Positions 49,407 to 57,970 of a stretch of DNA of 64,000 nucleotides are shown piece after piece. The notes beneath the pieces are model-generated. The model was not told the origin of the DNA. It saw only the letters and a program-made list of their open reading frames with translations, and ran no database searches. Within the stretch, counting starts at the first letter, position 1. The number at the start of each line of letters is the position of its first letter. A program made the translations under genes and the position numbers. Origin of the DNA: CAMTUW01 sp947085035 (GTDB lineage: Bacteria; Actinomycetota; Coriobacteriia; Anaerosomatales; PHET01); the NCBI GenBank assembly GCA_947085035.1, contig CAMTUW010000018.1, positions 1 to 64,000 of the forward strand, written 5' to 3'.

Positions 49407-50483
49407 GTCATCCTTGTCGACTTCGAATCGGACGCGGATATCGTCGCGTCCTACCGTGACGTGTGGTGCACAGCGCAGCTGAAGATAGTAGCGATTCGCA
49501 ATAGCGTCGAAAGCACGCTCCAGTTCCGCTTTGAAGGCGCTGAGATCAGCCTCGTGGATCTTGAGACCGCGCCGGTCACGGTAGATATCCGCTTCGGCGT
49601 GTTTCATCGGAGTTCTGGCGGTGCCGGTGGCGACGGAAAGCACTGAAGAGAGTGGGACGACCTCACCGCCGAGAACTCGGTGGGCCGAGCGCTCGGATAT
49701 CTCGAGTCCCATCTCGTTGGCGATGTCTGCGAGTTCGGCTGCATCGCTTGCGGCGCCTGGTCGTTGCCAGACGGGAACGCGAGCGAGGTTCTCACAGAAG
49801 AGCAGTTCAGATTCGTCGACCTCGAATCGGCTGAGCATGACCATCGTGGCAATGACTTCAGTGGCGGATCCGTAGTAGACATCGACTCCAGGATGCTCGA
49901 GAGCGAATTCGACCGTACGTCGAATGAGGTTGTGAGGTCCTCTGGCCACGCGCAGGGTGCTTTCATCCGTACGTTCCAAGGTCGGCCAGGTGGACTGGTC
50001 GGCCTTCTCGGGCAGATTCGTGGGATCGGAGATGATCCGGACTGCGGCCCCCTTGTGGGCGGCGGTCGCCTTCACAGTGGCTTCGACGGTATTCGATTTG
50101 ATCGAGAAGAGGGCCATGCCGCGACCGTGTACGCCCCACTTGTCCACGACCATCGTTTCGAGTTTGCTGGTGACCCGGGGTTCGAATATGCGCTCGCACA
50201 TGGACTGTGGAACACCGATTCCGTCGTCTACGACGGTGATGTGTCTCAGGTCCCCGTCGCGAGAAGCAGCGACGAAGATGCGCTGCGAATGCGCATCACG
50301 GGAGTTGCGGAGCAACTCGACGATGACGTCCTCGACACCTCGGATGTCATGTTTCGCCTGTCGCCGTTCGGCCTCTGAGATCTTCAGGCGAACGTAGCCG
50401 TCGCCCAAGCTTTCCTCGACCTTGAGGAAGGCGTCACCCGATACGGCTGACACGAAGTTCAGAAGCGAGGAGTCGTCAGCCAT
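49404..50483 (-). CDS. GHKL-type ATPase, function unknown
   Basis: A 359-residue soluble protein with a Bergerat-fold ATP site. The N box is VEDVIVELLRNSRDA (Glu56, Asn60), G1 is VVDDGIGVP (84-92) and G2 is GVHGRGMALFSI (117-128). An EPRVTSK segment before G2 recalls the TSK motif of MutL/topoisomerase VI-type GHKL proteins. There is no histidine-kinase or membrane domain. The rest (about 190-359) is unrecognised. ATG 50483 lies 12 bases after rny; no ribosome site is clear. Sitting between rny and spoVS, it might act on nucleic acid or as a chaperone-like switch. Confidence 0.75.
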   Translation of the reverse strand: MADDSSLLNFVSAVSGDAFLKVEESLGDGYVRLKISEAERRQAKHDIRGVEDVIVELLRNSRDAHSQRIFVAASRDGDLRHITVVDDGIGVPQSMCERIFEPRVTSKLETMVVDKWGVHGRGMALFSIKSNTVEATVKATAAHKGAAVRIISDPTNLPEKADQSTWPTLERTDESTLRVARGPHNLIRRTVEFALEHPGVDVYYGSATEVIATMVMLSRFEVDESELLFCENLARVPVWQRPGAASDAAELADIANEMGLEISERSAHRVLGGEVVPLSSVLSVATGTARTPMKHAEADIYRDRRGLKIHEADLSAFKAELERAFDAIANRYYLQLRCAPHVTVGRDDIRVRFEVDKDD

Positions 50484-50495
50484 GATATGTGCGAA

Positions 50496-52028
50496 CTACT
50501 TCGCGTAGTCGATCGCGCGGCTTTCCCGAATGACGAGAACCTTGACCTGTCCGGGATACTCGAGCTCCTCTTCGATCTGCTTGGCGATGTCTCGAGCCAG
50601 CACTACGGAATCGGCGTCTGAGACTTGATCCGGCTTGACCATCACACGAATCTCTCGACCTGCCTGCATCGCGTAGGTGCGCTCGACGCCCTTGTATGAG
50701 TTCGCCACGGCCTCGAGCTTCTCAAGGCGTTTGATGTAGCTTTCGAGGGTTTCTCTGCGCGCGCCGGGACGTGCGGCTGAAATGGCATCGGCGGCTTGGA
50801 CAAGCACCGCTTCGATCGTTTGAGGTTCCACATCAGCATGATGGGCCTCTATGGCATGGACGATCGCTTTGGGTTCGTTCATGCGGCGCGCAAGGTCTGC
50901 GCCGATCATCGCGTGTGGCCCTTCGACTTCATGGTCGACGGCTTTACCCAGGTCATGCAGGAGTCCGGCACGCTTGGCAAGCGTAGGGTCGATACCGAGT
51001 TCAGACGCCATCACTCCGGCGAGCCAGGAAACCTCGAGGGAATGCTTGAGGACGTTTTGACCGTAGCTCGTGCGGAACTTCAGACGACCGAGTGTGCGGA
51101 TGATCTCTGGGTGGAGATTGTGTACCCCGGCGTCGAAACCGGCCTGCTCGCCGGCGTCGTGAATCTGTTGAGTGACGATCAGTTCGGCCTTGTTGAACAT
51201 CTCCTCGATGCGCGCCGGATGGATGCGGCCGTCAGCAATGAGTGTTTCGAGGGTGATGCGACCGATCTCTCGGCGCACAGGGTCGAAGCTTGAGAGGACG
51301 ACTGCCTCGGGGGTGTCATCAACGATCAGATTGATACCCGTGAGCTGCTCGAACGCGCGGATGTTTCGTCCTTCGCGACCGATGAGTCTCCCCTTCATGT
51401 CGTCACTGGGGATGTGGACGACCGAGACAGTCGACTCAGCCGTGTGATCGGCGGCGACGCGCTGAATCGCGATGCTCACGATGTTTCGGGACTTCTTGTC
51501 GGCCTCTTCGCGCGCTCTTTGTTCGGATTCGCGGATGTAGGCAGCGGCGTCACGTTTCACATCCTCCTGGATGCGATTCATCAGCTCAGCGCGTGCATCG
51601 TCAGTGGTCATGCCCGCGACTGCCTCGAGACGGGTACGTTCCTCGACGATCATGGCCTCGACATCCGCCTCGCGTTTCTGCAGCTGGCCCTGAAGCGAAG
51701 CAAGCTGATGTTCGCGCTTGTCGACTGACTCCGCGCGACGGTCGATGGATTCCTCACGCTGAACGAGACGGGTCTCAAGTGCGGAAATCTCCCGGCGGCG
51801 CTCCTTTGACTCAGTCTCCTCCTCCTGCTTCATGCGGAAGATCTGGTCTTTCGCCTCTATCAAGGCTTCCCTCTTGAGGGTCTCGGCCTGCTTCTCCGCT
51901 TCCTTGACCGTGCGCTCCGCGTCCTCAGAAGCGCGAGACGTGCGGTCCTTGATCAGAAAACGGGTGATTGCATAGCCGAGGGCGACACCAATCACGAGGG
52001 TGACGATTGCGATGATCACAGCTTCCAT
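50496..52028 (-). CDS. rny: Ribonuclease Y
   Basis: Membrane-anchored endoribonuclease that starts mRNA decay, 510 residues. One N-terminal helix (about 3-26) is followed by a long charged coiled coil to about 190. A KH domain contains GRLIGREGRNIRAFEQLTG. The HD domain has LLHDLGKAVDHEVEGPHA and HHADVEPQT. ATG 52028 follows AAGGAGG. It has its own promoter and a structured, terminated leader (52091-52294), so its expression may be controlled at that leader. Confidence 0.96.
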   Translation of the reverse strand: MEAVIIAIVTLVIGVALGYAITRFLIKDRTSRASEDAERTVKEAEKQAETLKREALIEAKDQIFRMKQEEETESKERRREISALETRLVQREESIDRRAESVDKREHQLASLQGQLQKREADVEAMIVEERTRLEAVAGMTTDDARAELMNRIQEDVKRDAAAYIRESEQRAREEADKKSRNIVSIAIQRVAADHTAESTVSVVHIPSDDMKGRLIGREGRNIRAFEQLTGINLIVDDTPEAVVLSSFDPVRREIGRITLETLIADGRIHPARIEEMFNKAELIVTQQIHDAGEQAGFDAGVHNLHPEIIRTLGRLKFRTSYGQNVLKHSLEVSWLAGVMASELGIDPTLAKRAGLLHDLGKAVDHEVEGPHAMIGADLARRMNEPKAIVHAIEAHHADVEPQTIEAVLVQAADAISAARPGARRETLESYIKRLEKLEAVANSYKGVERTYAMQAGREIRVMVKPDQVSDADSVVLARDIAKQIEEELEYPGQVKVLVIRESRAIDYAK

Positions 52029-52090
52029 GCGCCCTCCTTCCAGTGGTGGATACGTGTTCGCGTTTCAACTTGGGTGCTGGCGCGGGCCTC

Positions 52091-52123
52091 AACAAACACG
52101 AAAGCCGAGCGCTGGCGCCCGGC
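52091..52123 (-). terminator. Intrinsic terminator in the rny leader
   Basis: On the - strand GCCGGGCGC (52123-52115) pairs with GCGCTCGGC (52112-52104), one pair being G-U; the two bases between the arms are opened by the innermost pairs to form the loop. The RNA then reads UUUCGUGUUUG (52103-52093). It lies 63 bases before the rny start codon. Its first three bases (52123-52121) also belong to the closing stem of the upstream structure. Confidence 0.72.
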
Positions 52124-52258
52124 ACCTGATCTTCTGTGGCAGCTTGGATGAATCGGTATACGGAGATACTGGGCGTTGAAGCCCGTTCGTCATACGGATC
52201 GTCCTTGCCGCATAGAAACCGCCGAGCATAAAGGCTGGGCGAGTAATCACTGGTGCCA
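52104..52258 (-). ncRNA. Structured leader RNA of rny (candidate riboswitch, attenuator or sRNA)
   Basis: Between recX and rny, bases 52124-52257 fold on the - strand into a compact structure. The closing stem P1 pairs 52257-52252 (GGCACC) and 52249-52246 (UGAU) with 52130-52121 (AUCAGGUGCC), bulging AG. A side hairpin pairs 52240-52234 with 52227-52221 (GCCCAGC/GCUCGGC, one C-C mismatch). The long arm has GGCA/UGCC (52209-52206 with 52141-52138), GGA/UCC, then 52200-52192 with 52159-52151 (eight pairs around a C-C mismatch). Its tip is GGGC/GCCC (52184-52181 with 52174-52171). P1 overlaps the terminator by three bases. I recognise no known RNA class. Confidence 0.55.
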
Positions 52259-52264
52259 AGGTCG

Positions 52265-52294
52265 ATATTACCGCTATGCAGGACCAGTCGTCAA
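52265..52294 (-). promoter_or_regulatory. rny promoter
   Basis: On the - strand TTGACG (52289-52294) and TAATAT (52265-52270) are 18 bases apart, the best sigma-A-like pair in this region. Transcription would start near 52258, right at the closing stem of the leader structure. The remaining bases of this gap (52295-52350) show nothing else. Confidence 0.7.
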
Positions 52295-52350
52295 GGAAGC
52301 TTCAATTACCTCAAACGCGACGAACGGGATGAAATCTTGTATGAACGGTA

Positions 52351-52974
52351 TTACGTGTGAGCATCTTGCATGATGGAATCAAGGGCCTCCATCGCGGTGT
52401 GAATGTCAAAACCGCGAGTCACCAGGTGCCTGAGGACGCGCTCTCTGTCGCGTCGGTCGGAGGGTATAGAGCCCCGCAGCGCAGCAACGGCCCGCGACAG
52501 CTCGTCGAGTTCGCTGGCTCCAGCGATTGCCGCCGTCGCGGTGTCACCATCGACGCCGCGGCTGTTGAGTTCGCGCTCAATAAGGCGTCTGCCTCGTCCG
52601 GACGCCGCCCGCGCGCGGGCGTAGTTCCTCGCGAAGCGCTCGTCGTCAAGAAGCCCCAGCTCAAGAAAGCGCTGTGCCAGATCCGAAATGGTGCGTTCGC
52701 CGAATCCGTCGGCAGACAGGGAGGCCGCGAACTCGTGTCGGGTGAAGTCCCTGCGGTTGAGCATCCTCAAGGCACGCTCGCGCGCGGCACTCTCCTCGAG
52801 GCCACGAATACGCGTAGTGACCTCTTCGGGCGTACCAGCGTGACCGATCTCGATTCCCTCTTGGGCGATTACGCTGCGTGGAAGGATAATCGATTCGCCG
52901 GACTCGAATTCCACGCGCACCGCCCTCCCGTTGGGACGGATGCGTTTGATTGCCGCAATTCGATCGTCGGCCAT
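52351..52974 (-). CDS. recX: Regulatory protein RecX
   Basis: Modulator of RecA filaments, 207 residues. The C-terminal two-thirds consist of three-helix RecX repeats (ERALRMLNRRDFTRHEFAAS, LELGLLDDERFARNYARAR and the GRGRRLIERELNSRGVD segment). An N-terminal beta-rich extension of about 55 residues precedes them, as in some Bacillota RecX proteins. ATG 52974 lies 10 bases after the recA stop, so the two are co-transcribed. Confidence 0.9.
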   Translation of the reverse strand: MADDRIAAIKRIRPNGRAVRVEFESGESIILPRSVIAQEGIEIGHAGTPEEVTTRIRGLEESAARERALRMLNRRDFTRHEFAASLSADGFGERTISDLAQRFLELGLLDDERFARNYARARAASGRGRRLIERELNSRGVDGDTATAAIAGASELDELSRAVAALRGSIPSDRRDRERVLRHLVTRGFDIHTAMEALDSIMQDAHT

Positions 52975-52984
52975 TCGTCACACG

Positions 52985-54043
52985 TCAGTTCGCTACTGTT
53001 GCCGCAATGCCGGTGTCCGCGACACCTGTGACCGTGTCATCAGCAGGCGTGATCTGCAGGCCGAGTGCGCAGCGGATTCGCATTTCGATCTCATTTCGAA
53101 GATCAGGGTTATCGCGCAAGAACTCCTTGGCGGCCTCACGACCCTGACCTAAGCGCTCCTCGCCACATGTGTACCATGCGCCGGATTTGGCGATGAGGCC
53201 CTCCTCGACCCCCAAGTCGAGAATCGACCCCTCTTTCGAGATACCTGTTCCGTACATAAGGTCGAATTCGGCCTGACGGAACGGAGCAGCGACCTTGTTC
53301 TTGACGACTTTGGCGCGAACGCGGTTTCCGACGATCTCGGTACCTTGCTTGATCGAATCGATCCGACGCACGTCGATACGCACCGTTGAGAAGAACTTGA
53401 GCGCACGACCACCGGTCGTGGTCTCGGGGCTTCCGAACATCACGCCGATCTTCTCGCGCAGCTGGTTGATGAAGACGCATGTCGTGTTCGACTTGCTCAT
53501 CGAACCCGCGAGCTTGCGAAGCGCTTGGCTCATGAGGCGTGCCTGAAGTCCGACGACCATGTCACCCATCTCGCCCTCGAGTTCGGCTCGTGGAACGAGG
53601 GCCGCGACCGAGTCGATGACTATGACGTCGATCGCACCAGACCTGACGAGCATGTCGCAGATCTCGAGCGCCTGCTCTCCGGTATCCGGCTGGCTGATGA
53701 GAAGCTCGTTGATGTCGACTCCGATGCGCGCGGCATACGTGGGGTCGAGGGCGTGCTCGGCGTCGATGAACGCTACGACTCCGCCTGCCGCCTGCGCTTC
53801 CGCAAGAATCTGCAACGCGAGTGTTGTCTTGCCGCTTGACTCGGGGCCGTAGATCTCGACGATTCGACCGCGAGGCACACCACCGACTCCTAGTGCAGCA
53901 TCCAGCGCCAGCGAGCCGGTCGGAATCACTGCAACCTGTACATTTGAGTGGTGCTCGCCGAGCTTCATGATCGAGCCTTTGCCGAACTTCTTGTCAATCT
54001 GCTCTTTGGTGACGTCGAGCATCTTGTCCTTCTCGCGATCCAT
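52985..54043 (-). CDS. recA: Recombinase RecA
   Basis: ATP-dependent strand-exchange protein and co-protease for LexA, 352 residues. Walker A is GPESSGKTT (66-74). IDAEHALDP, VIVIDSVAALVPRAELEGEM and FINQLREKIGVMFGSPETTT are canonical. ATG 54043 follows AGGAGCGAGTGAGG. The promoter at 54095-54123 contains an SOS box, so it is DNA-damage induced. No intein is present. Confidence 0.98.
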   Translation of the reverse strand: MDREKDKMLDVTKEQIDKKFGKGSIMKLGEHHSNVQVAVIPTGSLALDAALGVGGVPRGRIVEIYGPESSGKTTLALQILAEAQAAGGVVAFIDAEHALDPTYAARIGVDINELLISQPDTGEQALEICDMLVRSGAIDVIVIDSVAALVPRAELEGEMGDMVVGLQARLMSQALRKLAGSMSKSNTTCVFINQLREKIGVMFGSPETTTGGRALKFFSTVRIDVRRIDSIKQGTEIVGNRVRAKVVKNKVAAPFRQAEFDLMYGTGISKEGSILDLGVEEGLIAKSGAWYTCGEERLGQGREAAKEFLRDNPDLRNEIEMRIRCALGLQITPADDTVTGVADTGIAATVAN

Positions 54044-54094
54044 TCCTCACTCGCTCCTATCCGGGAATACGGGAGAAACCCTCAGGGCATCCCC

Positions 54095-54123
54095 ACCCTA
54101 CACGAACACATGTTCGATGTCAA
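54095..54123 (-). promoter_or_regulatory. recA promoter with embedded SOS box
   Basis: On the - strand a perfect TTGACA (54118-54123) and TAGGGT (54095-54100) are 17 bases apart. The spacer holds the LexA box GAACATGTGTTC (54104-54115). The -35 overlaps the stop codon of thpR. Confidence 0.88.
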
Positions 54124-54707
54124 CGGGGCCATGTGACGAGTTCGTGGTAGTGCGGACCTGCAGTCGTCAACTGGCTCGCATACAGGGTGACACGGGGGTA
54201 TGACATCGTCTCGAACAGCTGGTCAAGAGTATTCTGACCTGCACTGATCGCGTCAGGCGGAACCCTTCGAGAGCGTCGCGCGCGACACAGGGTCACATGG
54301 GGACGGAATCTCTCGTCTTCGACCCGGTTTGCGCTCTGAGGACGAAGAATCGAATCGGTGGCCGAGGCGATCTCGGCTGCGAGAGTGGCACACGCGCCGG
54401 TCGTGTCTGTGAGAGAGAGCCACAGCATCGTGGCCCGCCTTGGTTGGGGGATCGCCGACAGACGCGGGTGCGAAAGGGTGATTTCTCGCTCACTCGGCAA
54501 CACGCGGCCCAAGGCGTCAACGACGTCGGGGATGAATCGCTCCTCGACGTTTCCGATGAATTGAAGTGTCACGTGAAGATCCTCACGCCGCACCCACTTC
54601 TCCGCCTCCCATGCGGGAGACTCGGCGAGGAAGGCGCTTCGGGCAGACGTACACGCGTCAAGGAGTTCCTCGTCCAAGGGTAGCGCGAGGAAACAGCGCA
54701 GCCTCAT
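54120..54707 (-). CDS. thpR: RNA 2',3'-cyclic phosphodiesterase (2H family)
   Basis: 2H phosphoesterase, historically called 2'-5' RNA ligase. The two catalytic HxTx motifs are HVTLQFIGNV (about 45-54) and HVTLCRARR (about 138-146). 195 residues, full length. ATG 54707 overlaps the cinA stop (ATGA), so it is coupled to cinA. The frame continues upstream only as a shadow of cinA. Confidence 0.92.
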   Translation of the reverse strand: MRLRCFLALPLDEELLDACTSARSAFLAESPAWEAEKWVRREDLHVTLQFIGNVEERFIPDVVDALGRVLPSEREITLSHPRLSAIPQPRRATMLWLSLTDTTGACATLAAEIASATDSILRPQSANRVEDERFRPHVTLCRARRSRRVPPDAISAGQNTLDQLFETMSYPRVTLYASQLTTAGPHYHELVTWPR

Positions 54708-55930
54708 CCCCGCATCGTATCTCGACGTAACAGGTCGAGCGCTCCGGCGGTCGCTCGGGCACGAACGGCGACGCGACTCCCCGCACGGAACTGGTGTTGC
54801 TCGACGATACTGTTCGTGGCAGAGGCGACGGCCAGCCACACGAGCCCGACGGGTTTGTCGGGGCTCCCGCCACCGGGGCCGGCGATGCCGGTCGTTGCAA
54901 CGGCGATGTCTGAGCGGAACCGTTCCCGGGCTCCTCGCGCCATCGCGAGGGCGACGGGTCCGCTCACGGCGCCGTGTTCGGAGATGAGGGCTTCATCGAC
55001 GCCGAGCACGAGGGATTTCGATTCGTTCGAGTACGTGACTGCCGCGCCGAGAAAGACCGCGGAGGCGCCCGCGACGCTGGTGAGCTCCGAGGCGATCATC
55101 CCGCCGGTGCATGATTCCGCACATGAAAGCGTCAAGCCGCACCGAATCGCACACTGGACGGTCACTTGCGCAAGAGTCAGGCCCTCGGTGGTGTAGCAAT
55201 GCTCACCGAGTGATGTCACGACCGCGTCAACCGCCGAGGAGAACACGTCGGCTCCCACACCGTCGTCGGAGAGGATGATGCGAACATCGCCCGGCCGAGC
55301 AAGCACGGTGAAACGAACCGGACCGAACTCATCGAGCACGCGAGACACACGGACCTGCGCGTCTGACTCGGTGAGACCGACCACACCGAGATCGGCGGAG
55401 TCCATGCCCGTACGGGGGTGATCAGTGAGAATGACGTCCAGCATGGGACGCATCTCGGAGGGAGGACCGGGAAGCAGCGCGAGCATGCCTCTTGGAGTCC
55501 GGATGACCAAACCCGGGGCTGTGCCCGTCACAGGATCGATGATTCGAGCCCCCGGAATCACCTCAGCCTGGCGAAAGGTCCGGGAGCACGCCTCTGCATC
55601 CTTGTGAAGTCGCGCACTGGGCGACAGTAGCTCCACAAGACGATCATCGCGTACGAGGGTGGCATCCACCGCTTGTGCCGCGGCTTCTCGCGTGATGTCA
55701 TCGTGTGTGGGACCGAGCCCGCCGGTAGTGATCACGAGGTCGTATCGAGCCAGAAGTCTGCGAAGCGTGCTCGCGAGAAGCGAAAGGTCGTCTGGCACAC
55801 TCACGGCCTCGAACACGACGACTCCGCGACTCCCCAGCTCACGGGCGATCTCGGCGGAGTTGGTGTCGACATGAAGCCCCTCGGTGAGCTCAGAACCAAC
55901 CGTGACGATCGCAGCGAGAATACGTTCCAC
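54704..55930 (-). CDS. cinA: CinA-family competence/damage-inducible protein (nicotinamide-nucleotide amidohydrolase)
   Basis: Two-domain CinA, 408 residues. The N-terminal MoaB/MogA-like domain has ILAAIVTVGSELTEGLHVDTN and TTGGLGPTHDDITREAAA. The C-terminal deamidase domain has CAESCTGGMIASELTSVAGAS and TGIAGPGGGSPDKPVGLVWL. It recycles nicotinamide mononucleotide and/or removes damaged NAD intermediates. GTG 55930 follows GGAAAGG. A cinA-recA neighbourhood is common, and an SOS promoter for recA lies two genes downstream. Confidence 0.93.
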   Translation of the reverse strand: MERILAAIVTVGSELTEGLHVDTNSAEIARELGSRGVVVFEAVSVPDDLSLLASTLRRLLARYDLVITTGGLGPTHDDITREAAAQAVDATLVRDDRLVELLSPSARLHKDAEACSRTFRQAEVIPGARIIDPVTGTAPGLVIRTPRGMLALLPGPPSEMRPMLDVILTDHPRTGMDSADLGVVGLTESDAQVRVSRVLDEFGPVRFTVLARPGDVRIILSDDGVGADVFSSAVDAVVTSLGEHCYTTEGLTLAQVTVQCAIRCGLTLSCAESCTGGMIASELTSVAGASAVFLGAAVTYSNESKSLVLGVDEALISEHGAVSGPVALAMARGARERFRSDIAVATTGIAGPGGGSPDKPVGLVWLAVASATNSIVEQHQFRAGSRVAVRARATAGALDLLRRDTMRG

Positions 55931-55964
55931 GACGTGGACCTTTCCAAGAACCGCGCGCGAGTGG

Positions 55965-56645
55965 TCAGTCGGTCAGTTCGTCCTCCGCGTCCTGAGCCGC
56001 GGATATCGCTTCAGGGCTTGCGTCGCTCCATGGACCGATGAGGATATCGGGCGCACGGCGGAAGTAGTCGAGCATGGATGCGACGGTGACGATCAAGGCA
56101 GCCCCCATCACGGTCCACGATGCGATCTGCGCGAACAGAACAACGCCGCTACCGAACGATGCGACAGCCTGACTGTCCTTGATCAGGAACATGACGATGG
56201 CGATGATCTGCAAGACGGTCTTGACCTTCCCGTAGATCGAAGCCGCGATGATGACACCTTCCGCAGAGGCGACCATCCTCAAGCCGTTGACGATGAACTC
56301 ACGGCTGATGATGACGAGCGCGACCCACGCGGGCAAAACATTGAGCTCGATGAGTGCGAGGAGTGCGGCGGTCACAAGAAGCTTGTCCGCCAGAGGGTCG
56401 ATGAACTTGCCGAACGTCGTCACTTCGTTGCGGCTCCGAGCAAGGTAGCCGTCAACGCCGTCCGTGGCGGCAAGTAGGATGAATATCGCCGCGGCCAGGA
56501 TCGGTTTCAAGGCGGCGAGCCACACAGGGGCGGCGATCCACTCGGGCCAATCGGCGAGAAGCACCACGAGGAAGACCGGCGTGAGAACGACGCGCGCCAC
56601 GGTCACCGAGTTCGCTGCATTGAGTCCGACTTTGGGGTTCGCCAT
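55965..56645 (-). CDS. pgsA: CDP-diacylglycerol--glycerol-3-phosphate 3-phosphatidyltransferase
   Basis: Membrane enzyme making phosphatidylglycerol phosphate, 226 residues. The CDP-alcohol signature is complete: DGVDGYLARSRNEVTTFGKF followed by IDPLADK. Start and helix pattern (NAANSVTVARVVLTPVFLVV) are typical for PgsA. Its place between rimO and cinA is the standard bacterial one, which makes it the better candidate for PgsA than the paralogue at 10364. ATG 56645 overlaps the last base of rimO. The C-terminus has an acidic tail. Confidence 0.92.
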   Translation of the reverse strand: MANPKVGLNAANSVTVARVVLTPVFLVVLLADWPEWIAAPVWLAALKPILAAAIFILLAATDGVDGYLARSRNEVTTFGKFIDPLADKLLVTAALLALIELNVLPAWVALVIISREFIVNGLRMVASAEGVIIAASIYGKVKTVLQIIAIVMFLIKDSQAVASFGSGVVLFAQIASWTVMGAALIVTVASMLDYFRRAPDILIGPWSDASPEAISAAQDAEDELTD

Positions 56646-57967
56646 CAGATGACCTCCGCTTCGAGGTCGTAGCCGTATGAGTCCGTGACGCGGGCAAGAA
56701 CGATGTCTCCTTCGTCGCCACGGTCGAGCAAGACGATACCGTCAATCTCTGGAGCCTGGCCACGCCAACGCCCCACTACGGAGTCCTCCTCGCTATCATA
56801 GCCCTCAACGAGGACTTCGATCATCTCCCCCACCCTACGCGAAACGCGCATCACACCGATCTGGTCTGCAAGGTCGCGTAACCGCTGGGCTCTAGCGCGA
56901 CGGGTGCGAACAGGGATCTGCTGGGTGAACCCGGCGGCAGGTGTCCCTTCCTCAGGCGAGAACGGAAACACTCCGAGATAATCGAACCCGGCATCAACAA
57001 CGAAACGTTGGAGAAGCTTGGCGTCTGAGGGGGTCTCGCCCGGAAAGCCCGCGATGAGTGTGGTACGCAACGCGATGTCCGGCACCTTCGCCCGGATACG
57101 CGAGATCAAGGCGAGATACTCAGTTGCGTCACCGCGACGCGCCATGCGCCGCAACACGTCGCCGCTGGCATGCTGGAGAGGCATGTCGAGATAGCCCACG
57201 ATGTTGTCGTGTGCGGCCATGACATCGAGTAGTTCGTCAGTGATGCCGTCGGGCTGTGCGTACATGAGCCGCAGCCAGCGCACGCCCTCGATGCGAGCGA
57301 CCGTTTCAACGACGTCTGCGATGGTGTTCGAGCACTCGAGATCGCGTCCCCAGGAAGTGATGTCTTGACCGATGAGGACGATCTCGCGCGCACCCTTCCC
57401 GACGAGCTCGACGGTCTCGGCGACGATATCAGCGAGAATCCGCGAACGATAAGGACCTCGGATCGCGGGAATCGTGCAGTACGTGCACGCGCGGTGGCAC
57501 CCGTCAGAAACCTGGACATACGCGCTTGGGCCTGAGACGGTGCGCTGCGCGACCGGGCTGGGAGAAGCACCCTCGGTAGCCCTCCAGTCGACGCCGGTCA
57601 GGTCAGCGAGAAGCGGTAGGAGACCGCCCTCGTCGGAGACCGGCAGGAACGCATCGATCTCTGCCATGGCCTGGCCGAGTTGTGAGCCGTAACGGCTGGG
57701 CATGCATCCGGCGACTATGAGCTTGCGACTCTTGTTCTCGGGCGCCCAGCGGTGCGCGTAGTCAAGGACCGTCGCGATGGACTCCTCGGTAGCCTCTTGT
57801 ATGAACGAGCAGGTGTTGACGACAACGACGTCAGCGCGCGCGGGGTCATCCACGAGGTGGTAGGCAGAGCCAGCCACGGCGGCGGCCATGCGATCCGAAT
57901 CGACCTCGTTCTTCGGACAGCCCAATGTGACGAAGGCGACGGACACGCGGGGTCCTGACTGGGCCAT
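56645..57967 (-). CDS. rimO: Ribosomal protein uS12 methylthiotransferase RimO
   Basis: Radical-SAM enzyme that methylthiolates an aspartate of ribosomal protein S12. N-terminal FVTLGCPKNEVDSDRM and VVNTCSFIQEATEESI supply cluster cysteines. The radical-SAM motif is CHRACTYCTIPAIRGPYRSR, and a TRAM domain ends the protein. The CPKNxVDS segment separates it from MiaB. 440 residues from ATG 57967, 3 bases after yajQ. Confidence 0.95.
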   Translation of the reverse strand: MAQSGPRVSVAFVTLGCPKNEVDSDRMAAAVAGSAYHLVDDPARADVVVVNTCSFIQEATEESIATVLDYAHRWAPENKSRKLIVAGCMPSRYGSQLGQAMAEIDAFLPVSDEGGLLPLLADLTGVDWRATEGASPSPVAQRTVSGPSAYVQVSDGCHRACTYCTIPAIRGPYRSRILADIVAETVELVGKGAREIVLIGQDITSWGRDLECSNTIADVVETVARIEGVRWLRLMYAQPDGITDELLDVMAAHDNIVGYLDMPLQHASGDVLRRMARRGDATEYLALISRIRAKVPDIALRTTLIAGFPGETPSDAKLLQRFVVDAGFDYLGVFPFSPEEGTPAAGFTQQIPVRTRRARAQRLRDLADQIGVMRVSRRVGEMIEVLVEGYDSEEDSVVGRWRGQAPEIDGIVLLDRGDEGDIVLARVTDSYGYDLEAEVI

Positions 57968-57970
57968 CGG

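Noticed and set aside
52176..52373. 65-codon + strand open frame between recX and rny
   Set aside because: No ribosome site, no recognisable family, and it runs antisense to the rny promoter and leader structure as well as into recX; the region is better explained as regulatory.
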